Assembly (NCBI RefSeq): GCF_013705725.1 | Contig: NZ_CP055481.1 | Location: 2,232,001-2,296,000 of the forward strand | From: Klebsiella sp. RHBSTW-00484 | GTDB lineage: Bacteria > Pseudomonadota > Gammaproteobacteria > Enterobacterales > Enterobacteriaceae | DNA length: 64,000 nucleotides | Reading direction: 5' to 3' | Shown here: one piece after another, positions 32,338 to 41,495 of the stretch | Layout of the letters: every line of letters starts with the position of its first letter | Position numbering within the stretch: the stretch's first letter is position 1 | Translations under genes and position numbers: made by a program | Notes under the pieces: model-generated | Seen by the model: only the letters and a program-made list of their open reading frames with translations | Told to the model about the DNA's origin: nothing | Databases searched by the model: none

Positions 32338-33762
32338 TCAAACAATCTCCTGCGCGTACTGCCACAGCGCCTTCAGCTGCGCCAGCTTCTCTTTATCATC
32401 CGCATGCTGTTGATACAGCATCTGCAGCTCATCGGCATAGGCCTGTAAAAACTCTGGCGTAAACACCTCACGACGATGCTCCAGCCAGCGCTGCTGCTCG
32501 GTTTCATCCAGCGTGCCGGGGAAATTGCGCGCACGATAGTTGAATAACAGACGCTCAATACGTTTATCAGCGAAGGTAATATCCAGCGCCGGCAGGTTAT
32601 GCGGCTCGGTCTCAAGCACGATTTTCATTGCCGCGCGATCGGCATCGCTGAAAAAGCCGTTATATAGCTGGGCATCGACGTTATCGGACGGCACAAAAGG
32701 CTCCGCTTCGGCAAAAATCGCCACCACTTTTTCGCGTACCTGCGGATTAGCCCGTAGCTGCTGGGCGTTATCCAGACAGCGCTGGATATTGATCCCCAAC
32801 CGGTCGGCATCCTGCGGGCGCAAAGTGTTTTGCTGCGCCAGCACCGGGCACTTATTGAGATGCACCAGCTTAATCGGTACTGCGGCCAGGTCGCCCAGCT
32901 CGCTTTTCGGCGTATACAGCCGCTCGCGCAGGGTATCGGCATCCAGCTCCAGCAGCGGAGAGATATCCCCGGCCAGGTCGACCATAATTACTGCATTACG
33001 ATTATCCGGATGCCAAGCCAGCGGAGCCACCAGGCTGGTATTGCCCCGCGCCGCGCCAAACATGCCGGAAACATGCACCAGCGGTTTGATCTGCGGAACG
33101 TCAATCAACGTCGCCAGCTTGCGTTTGTTGCGATAGGTATATAGATAGTCAAACAGGCGCGGCTGCTGGGTTTTCACCAGTTTTGCCATCGCAATGGTGG
33201 CGTAAACGTCGGCCATCGCGTCGTGGGCGTTGCTGTGCTCGATTCCGTTGGCGACGGTCAGATGCTCCAGACGAAAGCTTGGCAGGCCATCTTCATTTTC
33301 CGGCCAGTTGATCCCTTCAGGGCGCAGTGCATAGCAGGCGCGCATCACGTCCAGCAGATCCCAACGAGAGTTGTCATGCTGCCAGCTCCAGGCGTAAGGA
33401 TCGTAAAAATTGCGATAAAAGATATTGCGCGTCACTTCGTCATCGAAGCGCACGTTGTTGTAGCCGACGATACAGGTTTTCGGCACCGTGAACAGATCGT
33501 GAATGCGGCGGGCAAAGGCGGCTTCGTTGTCGCCTTTGGCGATAGCTTCCTGCGGCGTTATTCCGGTTATCATTACCGCTTGCGGCTGAGGCAGATAGTC
33601 ATCGGCGAGCTTGCAGTAGAAGACCTCTGGTTCACCGACAACGTTCAGATCTTCATCGGTGCGAATGGCGGCAAACTGCGACGGTCGGTCGAGCGAAGGG
33701 CTGGTGCCGAAAGTCTCGTAATCGTGAAACAAAAATCCGGGCTGGTTGGCGCTATCTTGCAT
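32338..33762 (-). CDS. sbcB: Exodeoxyribonuclease I
   Basis: 3'-5' single-strand DNA exonuclease of the DEDDh superfamily, acting in recombination and mismatch repair. 474 residues. FLFHDYETFGTSPSLDRPSQ holds the first Asp/Glu pair (residues 14 and 16), CIVGYNNVRFDDEVTRNIFY the second Asp motif, and HSNAHDAMADVYATIAMAKL the HxxxxD motif. SH3-like and helical C-terminal domains are complete. Convergent with the EF-G paralogue and divergent from dacD, as in E. coli apart from the inserted genes. Confidence 0.97.
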   Translation of the reverse strand: MQDSANQPGFLFHDYETFGTSPSLDRPSQFAAIRTDEDLNVVGEPEVFYCKLADDYLPQPQAVMITGITPQEAIAKGDNEAAFARRIHDLFTVPKTCIVGYNNVRFDDEVTRNIFYRNFYDPYAWSWQHDNSRWDLLDVMRACYALRPEGINWPENEDGLPSFRLEHLTVANGIEHSNAHDAMADVYATIAMAKLVKTQQPRLFDYLYTYRNKRKLATLIDVPQIKPLVHVSGMFGAARGNTSLVAPLAWHPDNRNAVIMVDLAGDISPLLELDADTLRERLYTPKSELGDLAAVPIKLVHLNKCPVLAQQNTLRPQDADRLGINIQRCLDNAQQLRANPQVREKVVAIFAEAEPFVPSDNVDAQLYNGFFSDADRAAMKIVLETEPHNLPALDITFADKRIERLLFNYRARNFPGTLDETEQQRWLEHRREVFTPEFLQAYADELQMLYQQHADDKEKLAQLKALWQYAQEIV

Positions 33763-33936
33763 AATCTGTTCATTATCCCTGGTGGCGAGCAGCCATCATG
33801 GTAAACGATTTACCGGGCCATCAGAAGGGCATCGACTTTGCCCATCGTCTGAGATGTCATATTTTCTTGCAATTAAACCCTGATATGAAACGAGAAGTTC
33901 CGTAAAAAGGACGGCGAATCTGTCAATTTAGAGGAT

Positions 33937-35109
33937 ATGCCGTTGAAAGGCCGTTTGTTTATTGCTGTAACTTTGCTCGCTGCGAGCGTTTCCTGCGCAT
34001 TTTCCGCTAATGATTTTCCCGTCAACGTGACGCCGCCTTCCATTCAGGCCGGTTCCTGGGTGCTGATGGATTACACCACCGGTCAGATCCTGACTGCGGG
34101 TAACGAGCATCAGCAGCGCAATCCCGCAAGTTTGACCAAACTTATGACCGGCTATGTGGTTGACCGCGCCATCGACAGCCACCGTATCACCTTTGACGAT
34201 ATCGTCACCGTTGGCAAAGATGCCTGGGCCAAGGGTAATCCGGTATTCGACGGTTCTTCCCTGATGTTCCTCAAGCCTGGCGACCGCCTTAGCGTGCGTG
34301 ATTTGAGCCGCGGGCTAATTGTTGACTCTGGTAACGACGCCTGTGTGGCGTTGGCGGACTACGTTGCGGGCGGTCAGCCGCAGTTTGTCGCGCTGATGAA
34401 TAGCTATGTGGAAAAACTGCACTTAAAGGATACCCACTTCGAAACCGTTCACGGCCTGGACGCACCGGGGCAACACAGTTCGGCCTACGATTTGGCCGTG
34501 CTCTCGCGGGCGATAATTCATGGCTCGCCGGACGTGTATCATATGTACAGTCAGAAAAGCCTGACCTGGAACGGCATTACCCAGCAGAACCGTAATGGCC
34601 TGCTATGGGATAAAACCATGAACGTCGATGGCCTGAAAACCGGCCATACTTCCGGGGCGGGATTTAACCTGATTGCTTCGGCGGTGGATGGTCAGCGCCG
34701 TCTGATTGCGGTGGTGATGGGGGCTGAAAGCCCGAAAGGGCGCGAACAACAGGCGGCGAAGCTACTGCACTGGGGTCAGCAAAATTTCGACACCGTACAG
34801 GTTTTGCAGGACGGCAAACAGGTCGGGGTTGAGCGTATTTGGTATGGTGATAAAGAGCAGATTACGCTGGGCACCGATCAGGACTTCTGGCTGGCATTGC
34901 CGAAGTCGGAAGTGTCACGCATTAAAGCCAAATATGTGTTGGATAAAAAAGTACTGGAAGCGCCGATTGCCGCCCATCAGCGGGTCGGTGAAATTTCGCT
35001 TTATGACGGCGATAAAGTGGTGGCCCACTGGCCGTTGGTGACGCTGGAAAGCGTCGGCAAGGGCGGTGTTTTCTCGCGCTTTAGCGATTATTTGCATCAG
35101 AAGCTGTAA
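33937..35109 (+). CDS. dacD: D-alanyl-D-alanine carboxypeptidase DacD (PBP6b)
   Basis: Periplasmic low-molecular-weight penicillin-binding protein that trims peptidoglycan stem pentapeptides. The N-terminal signal peptide (FIAVTLLAASVSCAFS) is followed by the S11 peptidase domain: SxxK SLTK (Ser65), SxN in VDSGNDACVALADY and KTG in DGLKTGHTSGAGF. The C-terminal PBP5-type domain ends in an amphipathic anchor (FSRFSDYLHQKL). 390 residues. Confidence 0.96.
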   Translation: MPLKGRLFIAVTLLAASVSCAFSANDFPVNVTPPSIQAGSWVLMDYTTGQILTAGNEHQQRNPASLTKLMTGYVVDRAIDSHRITFDDIVTVGKDAWAKGNPVFDGSSLMFLKPGDRLSVRDLSRGLIVDSGNDACVALADYVAGGQPQFVALMNSYVEKLHLKDTHFETVHGLDAPGQHSSAYDLAVLSRAIIHGSPDVYHMYSQKSLTWNGITQQNRNGLLWDKTMNVDGLKTGHTSGAGFNLIASAVDGQRRLIAVVMGAESPKGREQQAAKLLHWGQQNFDTVQVLQDGKQVGVERIWYGDKEQITLGTDQDFWLALPKSEVSRIKAKYVLDKKVLEAPIAAHQRVGEISLYDGDKVVAHWPLVTLESVGKGGVFSRFSDYLHQKL

Positions 35110-35116
35110 CTCTCCG

Positions 35117-35137
35117 GCCGCTCCGTTCTGGAGCGGC
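35117..35137 (+). terminator. Hairpin after dacD
   Basis: GCCGCTCC (35117-35124) pairs perfectly with GGAGCGGC (35130-35137) around GTTCT, 7 bases after the dacD stop. No T-run follows, so it may protect the 3' end rather than terminate. Confidence 0.5.
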
Positions 35138-35375
35138 ACCTCGTAGCTGTTTGATTATTATGCCACTTTGGTTGGCGCTTCGTTTAGTTTCTGTCAACTA
35201 CCCCTTGCATTTTTGCCGTTGACCTCTCTTGACCTTGGGATCAGTATCGGTCTCGAACTGCCGTTCAGCTTCTAATCGCATGGCGGCTTTTTTTTAGGCT
35301 TTTTCACACGCGATTTTTGTGAATTACCGCACATACTATGGGTGATAGTACTGTTAGATATACATGTATATTCAT

Positions 35376-36691
35376 GGGTCTTCCCTTGTTGTGGTGGCTG
35401 AAGGCATGATAATGGCGTATTAAATCGCCAGAGGTCACCACCATGGACGAAAAGTCCCTCTATGCACATATCCTCAACTTGTCAGCTCCGTGGCAGGTAA
35501 AGTCTCTTTCTCTCGATGAAAATGCCGCTTCTGTTACCGTTACAGTCGGAATCGCTGAAAATACTCAGTTAACCTGTCCAGCCTGCGGGAAATCCTGCCC
35601 CGTTCACGATCACCGGCATCGTAAATGGCGCCACCTCGATACCTGCCAGTTCGCCACAATAGTTGAAGCCAGTGTGCCCCGAGTTATGTGTCCGAAGCAT
35701 GGATGCCAGACTTTGCCTGTTCCGTGGGCGGGGCCCGGCAGCCGGTATACGCTGCTGTTCGAATCATTCGTGCTTTCATGGCTGAAAATCAGCACTGTTG
35801 ATGCAGTCAGGAAACAACTCAAACTGAGCTGGAATGCCGTTGACGGCATTATGACCCGCGCGGTTAAACGAGGTCTTGCACGGATAAAAAAGCCGTTAGC
35901 AGCCCGGCATATGAATGTGGACGAGGTCGCTTTTAAAAAAGGACATCGTTATATAACGGTGATCTCCGATCGTGACGGGCGGGCGCTGGCTTTAACGGAT
36001 GATCGAGGTAAGGAAAGTCTTGCCGGTTATCTCAGAACCCTGACTGACGGACAGCTACAGGCCATTAAGACGCTCTCAATGGACATGAATGCGGGCTATA
36101 TAAGAGCCGCGCGCATCCACTTACCGTGTGCAGTTGATAAAATCGCCTTTGACCGCTTCCACGTAGCGAAACAGCTGGGTGAGGTGGTGGATAAAACCCG
36201 CCAGAATGAACATCCCCGTCTTCCGGTTGAAAGCCGCCGTCAGGCCAAAGGTACCCGCTTCCTGTGGCAGTACAGCGACAAATGGATGACTGAGTCCCGG
36301 CAGGAAAAGCTGATGTGGCTGCGGGAACAGATGCAGCAGACAAGCCAGTGCTGGACACTGAAAGAGCTGGCCAAAAATATCTGGGATCGCCCATGGAGCA
36401 CAGAACGCAGGTATGACTGGTTGCAGTGGATATCGCTGGCGTCTGAATGTGATGTGCCGATGATGAAAAACGCAGCGAAAACCATCAAAAAACGGTTATA
36501 CGGAATACTGAATGCGATGCGTCATCGGGTCTCGAATGGTAATGCAGAGGCGCTGAACAGCAAGATCAGACTGCTGAGGATAAAGGCCAGGGGATACCGA
36601 AACCGGGAGCGCTTTAAGCTGGGAGTGATGTTCCACTATGGAAAACTGAATATGGCGTTCTGAGTCTTCCCACCATGATCGGGGAAGACCC
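35376..36691 (+). mobile_element. ISL3-family insertion sequence, complete, with 8-bp target duplication
   Basis: A 1316-bp element bounded by GGGTCTTCCC at 35376 and GGGAAGACCC ending at 36691. The flanks are exact 8-bp direct repeats ATATTCAT (35368-35375 and 36692-36699), which fixes the ends. It landed 28 bases upstream of the gyrI start, inside a LexA-like operator. Confidence 0.95.
35443..36663 (+). CDS. ISL3-family transposase
   Basis: 406 residues. An N-terminal zinc-binding region ([20 protein letters not shown]) precedes an HTH and a DDE core: [20 protein letters not shown] (first Asp), [18 protein letters not shown] and [20 protein letters not shown] (second Asp region), and [20 protein letters not shown] with catalytic Glu. 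No disruption, so the element is probably competent. Confidence 0.93.
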   Translation: MDEKSLYAHILNLSAPWQVKSLSLDENAASVTVTVGIAENTQLTCPACGKSCPVHDHRHRKWRHLDTCQFATIVEASVPRVMCPKHGCQTLPVPWAGPGSRYTLLFESFVLSWLKISTVDAVRKQLKLSWNAVDGIMTRAVKRGLARIKKPLAARHMNVDEVAFKKGHRYITVISDRDGRALALTDDRGKESLAGYLRTLTDGQLQAIKTLSMDMNAGYIRAARIHLPCAVDKIAFDRFHVAKQLGEVVDKTRQNEHPRLPVESRRQAKGTRFLWQYSDKWMTESRQEKLMWLREQMQQTSQCWTLKELAKNIWDRPWSTERRYDWLQWISLASECDVPMMKNAAKTIKKRLYGILNAMRHRVSNGNAEALNSKIRLLRIKARGYRNRERFKLGVMFHYGKLNMAF

Positions 36692-36705
36692 ATATTCATA
36701 CAGTA
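36692..36705 (+). promoter_or_regulatory. Right half of a LexA-like operator split by the ISL3 element
   Basis: Removing the insertion sequence and one target copy joins 35361-35375 to 36700 onward, giving TACATGTATATTCATACAGT followed by A. Against the LexA consensus TACTGTATATATATACAGTA its best 20-base register matches 15 positions, with the right arm CATACAGTA intact and CTG changed to ATG on the left. E. coli sbmC/gyrI is LexA-controlled. The element now separates the two halves. Confidence 0.45.
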
Positions 36706-36727
36706 TTTTATCAACAATGGAGGTAGC

Positions 36728-37201
36728 ATGGACTATAACGTTAAATCCGTGGGCAAAAGAAAAATCGCTGGTTTTCATCTGGTCGGTCCCTGGGAGCAGA
36801 CGGTAAAACAGGGCTTTGAACAGCTGATGATGTGGGTTGATAACAGCCAGGTTCCGGCACAGGAGTGGGTTGCTGTCTATTACGACAACCCTGATGAAGT
36901 CCCGGCGGAAAAACTGCGCTGCGATACTGCCGTCACGGTAGCGGAAGACTACGAGCTCCCCGCTAACAGCGAAGGTGCGATGATGACCGAAATCGCCGCC
37001 GGAGATTATGCTGTCGCCCGCGCCAGAGTCGAAAATTTTGATTTCAAAACGCCGTGGTGTCAGTTCTTCGACAGCCTGATGCAAAGCAAAGAGTATCAGA
37101 TGACGATGGATCCCTGCTTTGAAGTCTATCTTAACGACGGTGATAAGGATGGCTACTGGGATATCGAGATGTACATTGCGGTCGAGCCCTCGGTGAAATA
37201 A
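36728..37201 (+). CDS. gyrI: DNA gyrase inhibitor GyrI (SbmC)
   Basis: A 157-residue cytoplasmic protein that lowers gyrase supercoiling and protects from microcin B17 and other gyrase poisons. [40 protein letters not shown] and [20 protein letters not shown] are near-identical to E. coli SbmC. Start at ATG 36728 with ATGGAGGTAGC upstream; the ribosome-binding site survived the ISL3 insertion but the native promoter/operator did not stay intact. Confidence 0.95.
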   Translation: MDYNVKSVGKRKIAGFHLVGPWEQTVKQGFEQLMMWVDNSQVPAQEWVAVYYDNPDEVPAEKLRCDTAVTVAEDYELPANSEGAMMTEIAAGDYAVARARVENFDFKTPWCQFFDSLMQSKEYQMTMDPCFEVYLNDGDKDGYWDIEMYIAVEPSVK

Positions 37202-37299
37202 GGCTTTGTCCCCTCAGTGGACAAGGTTTCTTACATTCGCGTGATGCTTGCGGCGAAAAAGCAGTTACAATTGGCGTTTTCGTTGTGTCGGAGTCGGTT

Positions 37300-38358
37300 G
37301 TGCGCGCGGATAAATCACTTAAGCCATTTGAAATTCGGCTGTATCGCCATTACCGCATAGTTCATGGTGTGCGAATAGCATTGGCCTTTGTGCTCACCTT
37401 TCTGCTGGTGCGCTTGCTTAAGGTTCCGGAAGGGACCTGGCCACTCATCACCCTTGTGGTGGTGATGGGGCCCATCTCCTTTTGGGGAAACGTGGTGCCG
37501 CGTGCGTTTCAGCGCATCGGCGGCACCATTCTTGGTTCGGCCCTCGGGCTGGTGGCGCTCAAGCTGGAGCTTATCTCGCTGCCCATTATGCTGCTGTGGT
37601 GCGCGGCGGCAATGTTCCTCTGTGGCTGGTTGGCATTGGGTAAAAAGCCCTATCAGGCGCTGCTGATTGGCATTACGCTGGCGGTGGTTGTCGGTGCGCC
37701 GCCGGGAGACATGAATACTGCGTTGTGGCGAAGCGGCGACGTTATCTTTGGTTCCCTGCTGGCGATGCTGTTTACCGGTATCTGGCCGCAGCGGGCGTTT
37801 CTGCACTGGCGTATCCAGATGGCCAGCTACGTCACCACTTTTAACCGGCTGTATCAGGCGGGCTTTTCGCCGAATCTCGTTGAACGTCCGCGTCTGGAAA
37901 AACATCTGCAAAAAGTGCTCAACGACGTGGTGAAAATGCGTGGTTTGATCACCCCGGCCAGCAAAGAGACGCACATCCAGAAATCCATCTTCGAGGCGAT
38001 CCAGACCGTCAGCCGCAATCTGGTCTGTATGCTGGAGCTGCAAATCAATGCTTACTGGGCCTCAAGGCCCGGTCACTTCGTGATGCTTAATGCCCATACG
38101 CTGCGTGAAACCCAGCAAATGACTCAGCAAACGCTGCTGACCATCGCTCATGCACTCTACGAAGGTAACCCGCAGCCAATTCTCGCCAATAATGAAAAGC
38201 TGAATGAAATCGTTGCCGAGCTGCGTCTGCTTATTAAAGAGCAGCAGGATGAGAATTTCTCCGAAACGCCGATCCATGGTTATGTCTGGTTAACCATAGA
38301 GCTGGCGCGCCAGCTTGAACTGCTGTCGCATTTAATCTGCCGGGCGTTGCGTAAATAA
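37300..38358 (+). CDS. yeeA: Inner-membrane protein YeeA (FUSC/ArAE-like)
   Basis: 352-residue protein with six or so N-terminal membrane segments (RIALAFVLTFLLVRLLKVPE, GPISFWGNVVPRAFQRIGGT) and a helical cytoplasmic C-terminus. It belongs to the fusaric-acid/aromatic-acid exporter-like group; its substrate is unknown. GTG 37300 is preferred because the protein then starts RADKSL as in E. coli YeeA and GGAG lies 7 bases upstream. The GTG at 37285 gives five extra residues. Confidence 0.9.
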   Translation: MRADKSLKPFEIRLYRHYRIVHGVRIALAFVLTFLLVRLLKVPEGTWPLITLVVVMGPISFWGNVVPRAFQRIGGTILGSALGLVALKLELISLPIMLLWCAAAMFLCGWLALGKKPYQALLIGITLAVVVGAPPGDMNTALWRSGDVIFGSLLAMLFTGIWPQRAFLHWRIQMASYVTTFNRLYQAGFSPNLVERPRLEKHLQKVLNDVVKMRGLITPASKETHIQKSIFEAIQTVSRNLVCMLELQINAYWASRPGHFVMLNAHTLRETQQMTQQTLLTIAHALYEGNPQPILANNEKLNEIVAELRLLIKEQQDENFSETPIHGYVWLTIELARQLELLSHLICRALRK

Positions 38359-38526
38359 AGACCAGATACGCGCGGTTTGCCCATCGCTTGCTTCGATTCA
38401 GCAGCGTTTAGGGTTATGATTAGGGCAAAGGAAAAAACATTGTCATCAGCGGCTGCTAACAGTTATGTTAGCCCTATGTAGCAGTCGCTTTAGCGAATCC
38501 GAATCTCAAATATTAGGGGTGTAAAA

Positions 38527-38862
38527 ATGGAAACAATTAAGCCTTCTTTCCAGGACGTACTGGAGTTTGTTCGCCTGTACCGTCGTAAGAACAAGCTGCA
38601 GCGTGAAATTCAGGACGTTGAGAAAAAGATCCGTGATAACCAGAAGCGCGTACTGCTGCTGGACAACCTCAGCGACTACATCAAGCCGGGCATGAGCGTT
38701 GAAGCTATTCAGGGCATCATTGCCAGCATGAAAAGCGATTACGAAGATCGCGTTGACGATTACATCATCAAAAATGCTGAGATCTCCAAAGAACGTCGCG
38801 ATATCTCTAAAAAGCTGAAAGTGATGGGCGAAGCGAAAGTCGAAGACAAATCTGCCGAGTAA
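38527..38862 (+). CDS. yeeX: DUF496 protein YeeX
   Basis: A 111-residue charged, mostly helical protein. [40 protein letters not shown] and [20 protein letters not shown] are nearly identical to E. coli YeeX. A long coiled coil is likely. Cellular role not established. The strong ribosome-binding site TAGGGGTG precedes the ATG. Confidence 0.95.
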   Translation: METIKPSFQDVLEFVRLYRRKNKLQREIQDVEKKIRDNQKRVLLLDNLSDYIKPGMSVEAIQGIIASMKSDYEDRVDDYIIKNAEISKERRDISKKLKVMGEAKVEDKSAE

Positions 38863-38876
38863 TCCATGTTTTAGTG

Positions 38877-38903
38877 CCCCGGTGGCGGTTCTCGCCGCCG
38901 GGG
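38877..38903 (+). terminator. GC-rich hairpin after yeeX
   Basis: CCCCGGTGGCG pairs with CGCCGCCGGGG around GTTCT, 14 bases past the yeeX stop. It resembles a REP unit and has a weak T-tail (TTATCCCTCTTT). Confidence 0.55.
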
Positions 38904-39059
38904 TTATCCCTCTTTAAATCTGCGTTATCTCTCAAATCCTCAGCAAAACAGCCCGCATAACGCTGACCCAATCCCCTGTAATTTGGTATACTCCCGCCGT
39001 AAACATATTGATATCGGAAGGGTTTATCTCATGCTGTCCCTGCAACAGGTGCCGCCGCG

Positions 39060-39272
39060 ATGATACTGATTGCCGGTGGCGCGCATAGCGACCAATGCCG
39101 TGATGCCGAATCTATACTCAACACCTTCGTTTCGGCTGCCTACATCGTCACCTCCTGGATTTCCGACAATCAAGTAACCGCTCGCATCCAACACCACCGT
39201 GATACCCGGTTGGCTCACTGGCGTCTGGAAGATGGATGCCAGGGATTTTTTGCAAAATTGCTACGCGGATAA
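39060..39272 (+). pseudogene. cobU: Decayed 5' part of cobU
   Basis: Residues 1-56 align with the start of CobU (adenosylcobinamide kinase/guanylyltransferase): MILIAGGAHSD for MILVTGGARSG, then YIVTSWISDNQVTARIQHHR and HWR. The P-loop GARSGKS has become GAHSDQC, so nucleotide binding is lost. The similarity stops after about 170 bases and the ORF ends at 70 codons instead of about 180. The rest of the gene is deleted. cobS follows directly. The nucleotide loop assembly pathway therefore lacks this copy of its first enzyme. Confidence 0.8.
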
Positions 39273-39337
39273 ATCGGGTAGCGGTCGGCGATAAATCACC
39301 GCTGACCGTGGGTTTTATCGACAGGAGTCTCACTTCA

Positions 39338-40078
39338 ATGATTAAGTCTTTTTTTGCCGCATTATCGTTTATCAGCCGCCTGCCGGTCCCGGCGCGTTTG
39401 TCCCAGGGACTGGAGATAGAACAATATCAACGCAGTATCGTCACTTTTCCATTCGTCGGGCTTTTGCTGGGGGCTATCGGCGGCGCGGTGGTGATGCTGC
39501 TCCAGCCGTGGTGCGGTGGCCCGCTTGCCGCGCTGCTCGGCGTGCTGGCGCTGGCGCTGTTGACTGGCGGTTTTCATCTTGATGGTCTGGCGGATACCTG
39601 CGATGGCATCTTCTCCGCCCGTCGCCGTGAGCGGATGCTGGAAATCATGCGTGACAGTCGGCTAGGAACCCATGGGGGTTTGGCGCTGATCTTCGTGCTG
39701 GTCGCTAAGGTGCTGGTGGTGAGCGAAGTCGCGCTACGTGGGACGTCGGCAATTGCTGCGCTGGCGGCCGCCTGCGCCGTGGGTCGCGGGATGGCGGTGC
39801 TGCTGATGTATCGCCAGCGCTACGCCCGGGAGGAGGGGTTGGGTAATCTGTTTATCGGCAAGATTACGCTGCGTCAGACGCTGATTACCATGGGGATAGC
39901 TCTGGTGCTGGCGACGCTGCTGCTCGGAGTCAACGGTTTGCGAGCGGCACTCATCACGGTGGTGCTGGTCTGGGCGTTGGGTCAGGCGCTGAAGCGTACC
40001 CTGGGTGGGCAAACAGGCGATACATTAGGCGCAGCGATTGAGCTGGGGGAAGTGATATTTCTGCTGGCGCTGCTGTAG
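39338..40078 (+). CDS. cobS: Adenosylcobinamide-GDP ribazoletransferase
   Basis: Cobalamin synthase, the membrane enzyme that joins AdoCbi-GDP to alpha-ribazole (phosphate). 246 residues with several hydrophobic segments. [20 protein letters not shown] at the start and [20 protein letters not shown] with metal-binding Asp residues are diagnostic. ATG 39338 with ACAGGAG 10 bases upstream gives the E. coli length. The frame is intact although its operon partner cobU is decayed, and cobT is not found downstream. Confidence 0.93.
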   Translation: MIKSFFAALSFISRLPVPARLSQGLEIEQYQRSIVTFPFVGLLLGAIGGAVVMLLQPWCGGPLAALLGVLALALLTGGFHLDGLADTCDGIFSARRRERMLEIMRDSRLGTHGGLALIFVLVAKVLVVSEVALRGTSAIAALAAACAVGRGMAVLLMYRQRYAREEGLGNLFIGKITLRQTLITMGIALVLATLLLGVNGLRAALITVVLVWALGQALKRTLGGQTGDTLGAAIELGEVIFLLALL

Positions 40079-40106
40079 GAATTGCTTTCTTCCCGGTGGC
40101 GCTGCG

Positions 40107-41399
40107 GTATGAACCGGAAACATGGGTAACACTTTAGACCGGATACATGGGTAACAGTTATAACTGGCATAGAAGAGGAGACTCACTATGCCCTGGACTG
40201 AGACCCGACCTATGCAACGTCTTGATTTTATCCGTGCCTGCCATGCAGGTACGGGCTCCTTCTCTGCTCTTTGCCGTCTTTTCGGCATCAGCCGAAAAAC
40301 TGGCTATAAATGGCTTGAACGTTTTGACCCTTCTGACCTCTCATCTCTCTCTGACCGCTCACGCGCTCCCCACTCCCACTCCCGGACTGTTCCTGATGAT
40401 ATCGTCGGGCATCTGACTGCCCTGCGTCAAAAACACCCTGACTGGGGGCCTAAAAAACTGCGGATGTGGTTGCTCAATCACCATGTCGATTTTACCGTAC
40501 CTGCTGCCAGCACTATCGGCGATATCCTCAAGCGTGAAGGCCTGGTCCCGGATAAAAAGAGAAAACGCAGAACACCGGGTAATCGCCAGCCCCTGACCCT
40601 CATCACTGAGAACAATCAGGTCTGGAGCGCTGATTTTAAAGGCAAGTTCAGGTTGCTGAGCAGAGAGTACTGCCATCCCTTCACTCTGACCGACAATCAC
40701 AGCCGATATCTGCTGAGCTGCCGTGGAACATTCCGGGAGAGTGAATCCTTTGTCAGAGAGTGCCTGACTGATGCGTTCCTGGAATATGGCCTGCCGGAAG
40801 TCCTCAGAACTGATAACGGTCAACCCTTTGCGGGAACAGGTATAGCCGGATTAAGCCGTCTTGCCGTCTGGCTAATCAAGCTGGGCATCAGACCGGAACG
40901 TATCAGAAAGGGTCATCCGGAAGAAAATGGCCGCCATGAGCGAATGCATCGCTCCCTGAAAAGTGCGGTGAAATATGGCAACACCTTCATGACGATGGCA
41001 GAACAACAGCGGTGGTTCAGTGACTACCGGGAAGAGTTTAACCACGAGAGGCCGCATGAAGCCCTGGCAGGCGCAACGCCCGGAACGGTGTGGCAACCGT
41101 CGGGCCGACAATGGGATGGCAGTGTTCCGGAATATGTGTATCCGGCAGGAGGCACGGTCTACAGGGTGAAATCGAGGGGAACACTTTATATGGGTAAAAA
41201 GGGGGCGGTGTTCCTGAGTGAAGCGCTGACTGACGAGTACATTATGCTGAAAGAACAAGATGATGGCCTGGAAGCCATCATCTTTAATGGAATAACGCTT
41301 GCGTACTATGACCAAAAAAACCAGAGTGTGCTCCGGATAGACTAAAAAGTGTTACCTATCTTCCCGGTCTGATCTGTCACCTATGTATCCGGTCATACA
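40107..41399 (+). mobile_element. IS481-family insertion sequence, complete
   Basis: About 1293 bp. The left end GTATGAACCGGAAACATGGG and the inverted right end TGTATGACCGGATACATAGG are imperfect inverted repeats, each followed by GTAAC/GTGAC and a second copy of a similar motif further in. CTGCG flanks it on both sides (40102-40106 and 41400-41404), a likely 5-bp target duplication. It is inserted in a REP sequence, since the flanks CCCGGTGGCG and GACCGGGCTACGGG are REP halves. Confidence 0.75.
40188..41345 (+). CDS. IS481-family transposase
   Basis: A 385-residue integrase-type DDE transposase. The N-terminal HTH FIRACHAGTGSFSALCRLFG, then ISRKTGYKWLERFD, a second HTH, and the catalytic core VWSADFKGKF (Asp), LPEVLRTDNGQPFAGTGIAG (Asp), GHPEENGRHERMHRSLK (Glu) and FNHERPHEALAGATPGTVWQ. 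All catalytic residues present. Confidence 0.93.
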   Translation: MPWTETRPMQRLDFIRACHAGTGSFSALCRLFGISRKTGYKWLERFDPSDLSSLSDRSRAPHSHSRTVPDDIVGHLTALRQKHPDWGPKKLRMWLLNHHVDFTVPAASTIGDILKREGLVPDKKRKRRTPGNRQPLTLITENNQVWSADFKGKFRLLSREYCHPFTLTDNHSRYLLSCRGTFRESESFVRECLTDAFLEYGLPEVLRTDNGQPFAGTGIAGLSRLAVWLIKLGIRPERIRKGHPEENGRHERMHRSLKSAVKYGNTFMTMAEQQRWFSDYREEFNHERPHEALAGATPGTVWQPSGRQWDGSVPEYVYPAGGTVYRVKSRGTLYMGKKGAVFLSEALTDEYIMLKEQDDGLEAIIFNGITLAYYDQKNQSVLRID

Positions 41400-41476
41400 C
41401 TGCGCTGACCGGGCTACGGGTTGGCACTGTCTACAAGCTGGGTAGCCCGGACAGGCGCATCGCGCCGCCTCCGGGA
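41400..41476. repeat. REP/BIME element, interrupted by the IS481 element
   Basis: GCTGACCGGGCTACGGG...GTAGCCCGGACAGGCGCATC...GCCGCCTCCGGG is a REP pair. The missing left part, TTCCCGGTGGCGCTGCG, lies before the insertion sequence at 40090-40106. Confidence 0.8.
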
Positions 41477-41495
41477 AATTATTCAGCGCCTACGC

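Noticed and set aside
24593..36691. Composite transposon bounded by insertion sequences
   Set aside because: The elements belong to different families, and the genes between them are conserved backbone in E. coli order.
37315..38043. 242-codon reverse ORF inside yeeA
   Set aside because: It is antisense to a clear orthologue of a conserved membrane protein, and its His/Gln-rich composition is typical of shadow frames.
38904..39059. Cobalamin riboswitch upstream of the cobU remnant
   Set aside because: No B12-box-like sequence or adequate folded leader was visible in the 156-base gap.
29463..41476. Repeated CCGGG-rich palindromes as a CRISPR array
   Set aside because: They are separate REP/BIME units far apart in different intergenic gaps, without regular spacers.
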